The position numbers and the translations under genes are program-made. Positions 56,625 through 64,000 of a DNA stretch of 64,000 bases are shown here, in pieces. Source of the stretch: Diphasiastrum complanatum (Eukaryota > Streptophyta > Lycopodiopsida > Lycopodiales > Lycopodiaceae); NCBI GenBank assembly GCA_029204225.1, contig CM055098.1, positions 50,922,871-50,986,870 of the forward strand, written 5' to 3'. The notes under the pieces are model-generated. The model had not been told where the DNA came from, ran no database searches, and was given only the letters and a program-made list of their open reading frames with translations. The number at the start of each line of letters is the position of its first letter. The stretch's first letter is position 1.

Positions 56625-58500
56625 TCTTTCTACGAATCTACAGCTACTTACGAGCACGGGTGGCGATGGCGTCGTCTCCCACAGTCGAGCGCCAGCCCAG
56701 CCAGATTTCCCAACGGAAGCGAGAGCCGAAGCCGATTACTTGGAAAGCGCAGGACTGCGCGTGAAGGGAGCATTGTCTCTGTTGGGACTTGCACTCCTGG
56801 CTGGCGATGGCCTGTCAAAGAAAGAAAAGCAGAGCAGCGCCTACGTACAATCTGTTGCAAGCTGTCCTCCTACACACGAATCACTCTCGTTGCACTTTAT
56901 TAGACGCAGTATCGAGTATATATATTGTTTCGAGTTTCAACCGTCAACCATTGGTGGATGCAAAGGACCAACAACTTTCCAATTCTGGGTGCCATTTGGT
57001 ACACACCCTTCTTAACTACCTCACACATTTTAATAAATCGAACCCAAAGTAATTCAAAATACTGAATATTAGAGAAATGACCCTGCTCTCATTATGACCT
57101 TTCAAAGTATGAGGTGGGGGGCCTTTGGAAGCTAATTGGCATGGAGGCACCATGGCACATTTCAAACCAACACAAAGGAACTGAATACCAAAATAAATGG
57201 ATTCCTTCCAAAGTACAAGGTTGGGGGACTTTGTAGCTTATCGGAATCGAGTATAGGTTTAACACCCAATCAAATGCAACTTTGTCATTCATCAAGACCT
57301 CACGTGCACATAGGGAGATTTGATACTTTACAGGTGTTAATCTCACTCCACATACAACAACCAGGTGTAGCTCAAGAATCTACACATATATTAACTGGAA
57401 AGTTAAGGGCAAAGTTTTGAATTTGCCACATGGCATCTTATGACTCTTCGGACCTGGTCAACTAGTCGCAATATATGTGTTGATCCTTGGAGTGTGTTGG
57501 GCGTTATTTGCACCCCGTTCTGTCCATGTATTGTACTAGTAGGAGACAAGGGTAGGGGCCTGCAGCCTTCCCCAACATAAAGAGCAACTGAATGTTACTT
57601 TTCTCCAACATTTATTGTGGCTATTCTAGAAGCTATTGTGTTATGAATCTTCTTTCTTGATGGTTTATTGAAAGTCTACATGCTTGTGCTTTGTCAATGC
57701 TTGGTCTACAAAGTACATTTCCTATTTATCTTAAAAGCTTAAAGTCCTTCTATATTTTAACATGTTTATTATGAGAGTTTGTGTTAAATAGAACATCTTG
57801 TAATCTAAAAATAGCCTCCTTGGAAGCCGATTCTAGCTTAGCTTTCCTAGCATTTAATATGTGGCAATACATAGGCTTTTCTATTATCCTACACCTCAAC
57901 TTGGAGAGTGCAACTAGGCACATTTTGCAAATAAAGTGGTTAATCAGATTTCCAACTCAGATCTTCTTTGTCTCTTGTTATTCATGTAATTTTTTGTTTC
58001 TCACCCCATCTTTGTGCTCTTTGATAATCCTGGGTACGTTGTTTTACTAAACACCCATGACACATGATCTTCTTTTAGAACCTATCAAATAAATTGATAA
58101 CAAATCATTAAACTGATAAAAACATCAAATTGAAACATACATAATCTTTGAGTTCATAAAAAATCATACCTCAAAGGCTACCCACCAAATGTCATTTTTG
58201 GACTAGACACTCATTCGATTGAAGGCTCTTTGACAATTTTCTTTTCAAGCACTCTAGTCATGTGTTATACTCATGCTCTCCATTTTTTTGTCCTTTGATA
58301 ATTTCTAATTCATCTGACTTCATTGTTAACACCAGAGTTTTTTATTTTGGCTATTTTTCATTTTTTGGCTATACTTCTATTTTCTGGTTGGAAAATTTTA
58401 ATATTTGGTAGTTATAATTCAAAAATTTGTTGCCCAACTTTGAAATTCTTTAATACTGATAATTTATCATTATATAAATGGTATTAGTAAATATATAAAA
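56625..58500. other. Intergenic stretch, no supported gene
   Basis: Open stretches at 56470-57015 (+) and 57092-57346 (-) have no domain and odd composition. AT content rises to the right. Nothing else was recognised. Confidence 0.45.
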
Positions 58501-58980
58501 TTCTATCCACTTAATTTTGCTATATTTATAAATTTCAACAAGGAATAAATTGCCTAGAGCGTGATGATTTTGCTATTTTATATTTTGTGATAGTGTCGCT
58601 TTTTTCCGAAGGGCCAAAAAGTCGACAGTAGGACAAAAACCAGTTCTAAGGTTAGTGTCATTTTTCTAAAGACAAGTCTCTTTTTTTTCGAAAGGCAAAA
58701 AACGCGACAACAGGCCAGAAAAATATTTCAAAGGCATTTAAAGACAGTCGCCTTTTTCACATTTTTGCGAAAAATGCGACAGTGTCGGAAAAAGATGCCA
58801 GAGTTATTTTCTAAGTGTTTTAGACCTAGGGATGAATTTTCCTCATGACCCAAAAATGCGAACTGTGCGAGAAACAGTTCAAAAATGCAGACTGTGCAAA
58901 AACTAGTTAAAATATGCAACAGTTCAAAAATACAAGGAAAAATACTAAGGCTTTAAAAACAGAAACTCAATGTTTCTTCA
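58500..58980 (-). repeat. 3' LTR of the minus-strand copia, left end unresolved
   Basis: On the minus strand a polypurine GAAGAGGGAGC precedes TGAAGAAACATTGAG at 58980, the same LTR start as the nested + strand element (TGAAGAAACA). Within it GCGACA, CAGTTCAAAAATGC and ACTGTGC recur as a degenerate series (58590-58930). The outer end could not be fixed; the start given is arbitrary. Confidence 0.6.
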
Positions 58981-60919
58981 GCTCCCTCTTCAATCGTGTA
59001 TTTTCTTGATTCCCAAGTTGGCTCTCTGCCTTTCAAACATTGCCTTGTCCAATGCCTTTGTAAAAATGTCAGCTACCATCTACTTTGTCGGTATGAAGAC
59101 GATCTTCGTCCTTCTAAACCAAATCCCTGATCAAGTGATACTTGATGGCGATGTGCTTCATTCTGGAGTGAAAAACTGGGTCCTATGTCAGATGAATAGC
59201 AAAGGTGTTGTCCATGTGTAGGATCAACGACTCATTGGTGTTCTGTCCTAGTCCATGTCTAAGCCAGGTCAGCTCATTGGCCATCTTGGCCGAAGCAACA
59301 TATTCTGCCTCACAGGATGATTGGGCAGTTATTGTTTGCTTTCGGGTGATCACTGTCGCATCGGCTGCTATGGTGCATTCTCCTGAGATGCTTTTACTAT
59401 CATTCTTTCGGGGACGCCCAACTTGCATCACTATAGGATTCAATCTTGAATCCTGCATCTCGACAATAGCATAGGCTGTAGTTCTTTGTGTTCTGCAAAT
59501 ATTACAAGATCTTCTTGGCAACCTTCCAGTGCATTGGACTTGGATTGATATTAAATTGACTCAATCTGAACACTGCATAAGCAATATCTGGTCGCGTATT
59601 GTCTACCAAGTACATCAAAGAACCAATAAGTCTTTTGTAAGGCTTATGTTCCAATGCTTGCCATTCTGCTTCATCTCTGGGACAATCTTCATTTGTCAGC
59701 ACCATGCTATGAACCATTGGAATATTTACTTCCTTGTAATCTGTCATGTCAAAATAATCAATGATCTTCTGAATGTATCTTGATTGGTGTATATACACTC
59801 TCCCAGCCTGAAGATCTCTATCAATCTGTAAACCCAAGTAGCATTTTGCTTCTCCTAGGTCTGATATTTCGAAGTGCCTCAGAACATATGCCTTCACCTG
59901 CTCAGTCAGATTGTTGCTCCATCACAAGATCAGAGTGTCATCTACATAGACACCAACTATGATGATCTCTCCATTTTTTACCTTCACATAAACGTTGTAA
60001 TCAGCCATTAAAGGCTGGAAGCCCAAAGATCTTAATGCGTGATCCTTCTTCTTGGACCACTGCCCTGGCAGACTGTTTCAATCCATAGATGCTTCTGTGC
60101 ATTCTGAAGACATAGTTAGCAAGTGACTCGCAGGTAAAACTTGGTGGTTGGTCCATGTAGATCTCCTCTTTCAGCTCCCCATGCAAGAAGGCTGACTTCT
60201 TGTCTACAATGTGGATCTTCATATCATAGGCAATTGTGTATGCAAATAATATGCGTAGAGACATGTGCTTCCCAACAAGAGAGAATGTTTCTGTATAATC
60301 AATGCCATACCTCTGTGAGAAGCCCTTTGCAACTAGATTGGCTTTGTATCTTAGTACATTTTAGTCTGGTCCATACTTGTGCTTGTAGACCCACTTACAT
60401 TTGATAGTCTTTTTGTCAGTTGGTAGTGGCTCGAGAGTCCATACCTTGTTTTGCTTCATGGAGCCCATTTCGTCTTCCATGTACTTGATCCGCTTGTCCT
60501 TGTTTGGATAGTTGATGGCTTCTTCATAAGTTTGTGGGTCACTATTGAATCCACATAATTCTTCTTCAGCAGAAGATCATGAGTTGTCAGGTATATAGGC
60601 TCAGCAACTGCTTTGCCTTTGTCCTGCCTGCTGACTGCAGGACCTCGGTGTATCGCAGGTATAATGGGTACTTCCGATATGTCAGTCTGCTTGTCATTTG
60701 AACTATCATTCAGTTCAGTTGGAATTTGAGTATCTTCATCTGGATGCTTAGGGTCCGCTCCCTCTGTCGATGTGGGTAGGTCATAGTATTGTCTGTTGAG
60801 AACTTCATAGGTAATTGGATCTTCTTCAGCCACCGTTCTTGTCTCGTCAAATTTGACATCTCTGACAATCTTCACTTCAATGGTTTCATGCATGTATACT
60901 TTGTAGTATGCAGAGTGTA
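58981..60919 (-). pseudogene. Copia pol (RT to RNase H and integrase linker), first part, split by insertion
   Basis: Read leftward from 60919: the linker VYMHETIEVKIVRDVKFDE and an acidic stretch; an RT start in broken frames (KWVYKHKYG, stop, then YKANLVAKGFSQRYGIDYTE); IHIVDKKSAFLHGELKEEIY and HRSIYGLKQSARA (60264-60001). The YVDD area lies near 59960. Then LGEAKCYLGLQIDRD, YKRLIGSLMYLVDNTRPDIA (59897-59502). RNase H follows (AQSSCEAEYVASAKMANELT, MDNTFAIHLT), and the tail HSRMKHIAIKYHLIRDLV to about 59050. Frameshifts and stops are frequent. The other half lies at 63677-64000; the gap is exactly the nested element. Confidence 0.9.
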
Positions 60920-61537
60920 TGAAGAAACAAAACGTTTCTATTTACAAAGCTTAGGTAGCTTTCAGCCCTCTGCCTGATGAAAGTGTTCGCGAATGCGAAA
61001 GATTCATGAACACCCTGACGAGAAGACACGAATGCAAAAGATTTGCGAAAGAGAATCTTTCGCGGTACAGCAGGAGAAAGACGAGAAAGTCAAACGACGA
61101 GACGCGAAAATAGTCGCGAAACCCTTTATGCACTCACGCTCCAAAAGGACCAGCAAGATTATGCAAGTACCCAAAAGTACAGATATATGATCTGATGGCA
61201 TGATGTCAGCAGATACACTCCAGGTCATGGCTAATCTGCCACTCTTGTAATTTCTTGATTAGTTGTAGATGTTTCGTTACTCTAATTTAGAAGTTACACA
61301 GAGCGACTATATACTCTTTGGATGATACTTGATAGATATACACAATGATGAAGTAGTCTGATGCTAGTAAGCAATCAAGAAAAAAATATAGACAACAAGT
61401 CCGCCTGTGTGTGAGACAAGTTCTATAAGCAGGACCCATAGAGATCCACAAGTCCGCTAGTAAGCAAGACATTGTTCGTGAGAGAGACGTATTTTCTCTC
61501 ACGCCAACGCACTGCATGGATCTGCATGCAGTGCTTG
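60920..61537 (+). repeat. 5' LTR of the nested element, 3'-truncated
   Basis: It matches 62756-63378 well, including GTTCGCGAAYGCGAAAG, CTGATGGCATGA and GGATCTGCATGCAGTGCTT. The match stops at the last of these. About 293 bp of the LTR are lost. Confidence 0.85.
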
Positions 61538-61699
61538 AAGAATCACTGAAAATCACTACAGACAGGAGAACAAAAACAGTTCATCCTATGTCGAGGAGCC
61601 CGAGAGCTCAAAAATGGACGAAGAGAGATCGAACAGAAACTGTTCGACTGCCTATATATGTGAAGACGTGTGTGTAGCATCAACATCTGACACACATGA

Positions 61700-62755
61700 G
61701 ATGATCCTAGACTGATGGCTGATTCTAATGTGTATATCAAAGTTACAGATGGGCAGATCATCATTGTGGCTGTGAATGTGGACGACACTCTGATACTTTG
61801 CAAGAGTGAGCAGCTGATTGCTGAAGTGAAGACAGACATCTCGAAACATTTCAAGATTGTGGATCTGGGAGAAGCCAGGTGCTACCTAGGCTTGCAAATT
61901 GAAAGGGACTATGAGGGAGGTAGGCTATACCTTCACCAGTCCATATACACCCAAAAAATCGTAGAGGATTTTGGGATGCTGAACTGCAAAGGAGCGAATA
62001 CTCCAATGCTCGCAGGAACGGTGTTGACAAACAATGATTGGCCGAAGACTGAGGAAGAGAGAGAACAGATGCAGCTCACACCTTACAGGAAGCTGATAGG
62101 TTTGTTGATGTACCTTGTAGACAACACACACCCTGACATCGTACGCAGTGTTCAGGATGAGCCAATTTTGCACGAATCCAGGCTCGACACATTGGAAGAT
62201 TGCAAAACGAATTTTGTAATATCTTCAATTAACGAGAGATTATGGCTTGTGTTATTGTCATGATGCAGGTTTCATGATGCTTTCCTACAGTGATGCTAAC
62301 TGGGCCCAAGGACGATTGTAAAAGCATCTCAGGAGGATGCACCATCGCATTAGGAGCGGCAATTCTCTGGGTTAGCAAGAAGCAGACCATTGTGGCTTAG
62401 TCATCCTGCGAAGCAGAGTACATTGCAATAGCAAAGATGGCCAACGAGATAATCTGGTTGAGGCAGTTCCTGGACAAATTGGGCAAAACAAGGAATGAGC
62501 CTCTGGTTTTGCAGATAGGTAACACCTCTACAATACATCTGATGAAAGATCTTGTGTTCCATTCCAGAACGAAACACATCGCGATAAAGTATCACTTGAT
62601 CAGGGATCTAATTGAGAAGAAGATGCTGCAGACCACCTTCATTGGAACGAGAGACATGGTTGCTGACATCTTCACCAAAGCCCTAGACAAAGGACTTTTT
62701 GAGAGAAAGAGGAGCAGTCTTGGGATTGTAAAGCTATCATACTTTGAGAGGGAGC
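61700..62755 (+). pseudogene. RT C-terminus and RNase H of the nested copia
   Basis: 61715-62150 reads ADSNVYIKVTDGQIIIVAVN, VDDTLIL (the YVDD site, changed to NVDD), LGEARCYLGLQIERDYEGG and PYRKLIGLLMYLVDNTHPDI. After frame breaks, RNase H follows with ILWVSKKQTIVA, a TAG, SSCEAEYIAIAKMANEIIWL, HSRTKHIAIKYHLIRDLI and DMVADIFTKALDKGLFE up to the polypurine tract. The Y-to-N change, the internal stop and the loss of the front half make it inactive. The 160 bp between LTR break and RT (61538-61700) are not identified. Confidence 0.88.
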
Positions 62756-63671
62756 TGAAGAAACATAATGTTTCCATTTACAAAGTTTTGGTAGCTTTCA
62801 ACCCTCTGCCTAACGAAAGTGTTCGCGAACGCGAAAGACTTACGAACACCTTGACGAGAAGACATGAACGTGAAAGATTCGTGAAAGAAAATCTTTCGCG
62901 TTACAACAAGAGAAAGTTAGATAATGAGAAAGTCAAATGACACAACACGAAAATAGTCACAAAACCCTTTCTGCCCTTACACTCCAAAAGGACCAGCAAG
63001 ATCATGCAGGTACCCAAAAGTACAGATATCTGATCTGATGGCATGACATCAGCAGATACACGCCAGGTCGTGGCTAATCTGCCACTCTTGTGATTTTTTG
63101 ATTAGCTGTAGATGTTTAGTTACACTAATCTAGAAGTTACATAGAGCGACTATATACTCTTTGGATGATACTTGATAAAATGCATAGTGATGAAGTAGTC
63201 TGATGCTAGTAAGCAATCAAGACGAAAATACAAACAACAAGTCCGCCTGCGTGTGAGACAAGTTCTGTAAGCAGGATCCATAGAGATCCACAAGTCCACT
63301 AGTAAGCGAGACATTACTCGTGAGAGACCCATATTTTTTCTCACGTCAACGCACTGCATGGATCTGCATGCAGTGCTTAAAATCAATAGATGATCTTGTA
63401 TCCGTTTCTGCACATGTCATTTTTGTGTCTTCTGTTATTCGTGTGTTTGATTCTCTCATTCATTTAATTCTGCACATTGGTTGAAACTTTGTTGAATGCT
63501 ACATTAACTTATAAACGTAATTCAATAGTGCCTGACTACATTTTGGAGCATTGTAGGAACGATTCAGCTGGCAGTGACCAGCGATCAGTTTTGAATTCCA
63601 TCCGAATCCATCGCTTTCACGATTCTTTCATGACTGCGAATTCGCGACTCATTTTTCCATAGTTTGCATCA
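62756..63671 (+). repeat. 3' LTR of the nested element
   Basis: The full-length 916-bp LTR from TGAAGAAACATAATG to TTTGCATCA, followed by TSD GTGTA. It contains dense CGCGAA/TTCGCG words at 62820-62910. Confidence 0.85.
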
Positions 63672-63676
63672 GTGTA

Positions 63677-64000
63677 TATCATAGCCAACCAAGAATCCTT
63701 GCTCCACCTTTTTGTCTAGTTTCTTCCTCTTCTTGTTTGGTATGTGTGCGTATACTACACATCCGAAGATTCGAACATGAGCTAGATTGGGCTTGCTTCT
63801 TCACCATACCTCATGTAGGGTAGTGTGAGCAACGCTTCTCTGTTCTGCAGGTAGGCGGCTATAGCTACTACCTCAGCCCATAGTGATCTTGACGCCTTCG
63901 AATAGGCCATCATAGATCTTGTAGCTTACATGAGAGTTCTATTCTTCCTCTCCGCTACACCATTATGCTTTGGTGTGTAGGCTGTTGTCTTCTTTGGGAG
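63677..64000 (-). pseudogene. Copia integrase, second part of the split minus-strand element
   Basis: The minus strand from the window edge reads KKTTAYTPKHNGVAERKNRT (integrase Glu region), SLWAEVVAIAAYLQNREALL, then YTHIPNKKRKKLDKKVEQ and GFLVGYDIH, after which it meets the insertion. The next expected residues, VYMHETIEVK, are found at 60919 on the other side. A stop occurs in NRTLM-stop-ATRS. It continues off the right edge. Confidence 0.9.

Larger units (their letters stand above)
60920..63671 (+). mobile_element. Nested + strand copia deletion derivative
   Basis: A 2752-bp element bounded by the TSD GTGTA (60915-60919 and 63672-63676). The left LTR begins TGAAGAAACAAAACG. The right LTR begins TGAAGAAACATAATG after a polypurine GAGAGGGAGC and ends TTTGCATCA. 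The right LTR is 916 bp (62756-63671), but the left matches it only to about 61537, where it breaks off. So its R-U5 end, primer site, gag, protease, integrase and half of RT were removed in one deletion. What remains inside is RT C-terminus and RNase H. It splits the minus-strand copia. Confidence 0.88.

Noticed and set aside
56470-57015. 181-codon + strand open frame opposite the EXORDIUM-like promoter
   Set aside because: No domain, runs through a GA repeat, and lies where the divergent gene's promoter and leader are expected.

Overview
The window looks like nuclear DNA of a land plant. It is intron-rich and AT-rich, full of Ty1/copia retrotransposons primed by the initiator-Met tRNA (TGGTATCAGAGC), and carries plant-only gene families: a dirigent protein, an EXORDIUM/phi-1-like protein, a chloroplast-type SAM methyltransferase and a CLASSY/DRD1-like remodeller remnant. 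The species cannot be fixed from sequence alone. A large, repeat-heavy genome such as a fern or gymnosperm is my guess. No tRNA, rRNA or CRISPR was seen.

Layout. 1-2.7 kb: decayed + strand copia pol, cut by the window edge. 4.5-6 kb: exons of a methyltransferase with a duplicated exon scrap and no C-terminus. 6.4-8.5 kb: a hairpin, then an AT-hook/proline-rich pseudogene in one frame, then an LTR end with primer site. 8.6-9.6 kb: antisense CLASSY/DRD1-like SNF2 pseudogene. 10.4-11.1 kb: Ty3/gypsy integrase scrap and a tandem repeat. 13.5-19.0 kb: a complete LTR-bounded, non-autonomous copia element (TSD GATTG) in which most of pol is replaced by an unfamiliar membrane-protein-like reading frame. 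20.9-23.2 kb: gag, protease and RNase H scraps in mixed orientation. 24-25.5 kb: satellite-like units and inverted repeats. 25.8-26.3 kb: intact dirigent gene. 28.3-29.2 kb: unrecognised exons. 29.4-30.6 kb: truncated copia 3' end with LTR. 30.6-34.5 kb: an old element with long repeat-rich LTRs. 34.6-35.3 kb: second copy of the unfamiliar reading frame. 36.0-42.4 kb: intact young copia element with a 1317-codon gag-pol (TSD CAAGC), inserted into a minisatellite. 44.9-46.6 kb: truncated copia. 46.6-52 kb: an unusual block with three candidate genes, one a decayed Ulp1/C48 protease, and six uniform ~74-bp inverted pairs. 52.7-54.1 kb: third copy of the unfamiliar frame fused to a LINE 3' end. 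55.4-56.3 kb: intact EXORDIUM-like gene. 59-64 kb: minus-strand copia split by a + strand copia deletion derivative (TSD GTGTA).

Only the dirigent gene, the EXORDIUM-like gene and the gag-pol of the 36-42 kb element look fully intact. The rest is mobile DNA in layers: at least two nested insertions are proven by target-site duplications. The best candidates for something undescribed are (i) the extra reading frame carried by the 13.5-19 kb element and repeated at 34.6 and 52.7 kb, and (ii) the six inverted pairs at 47.2-49.6 kb.
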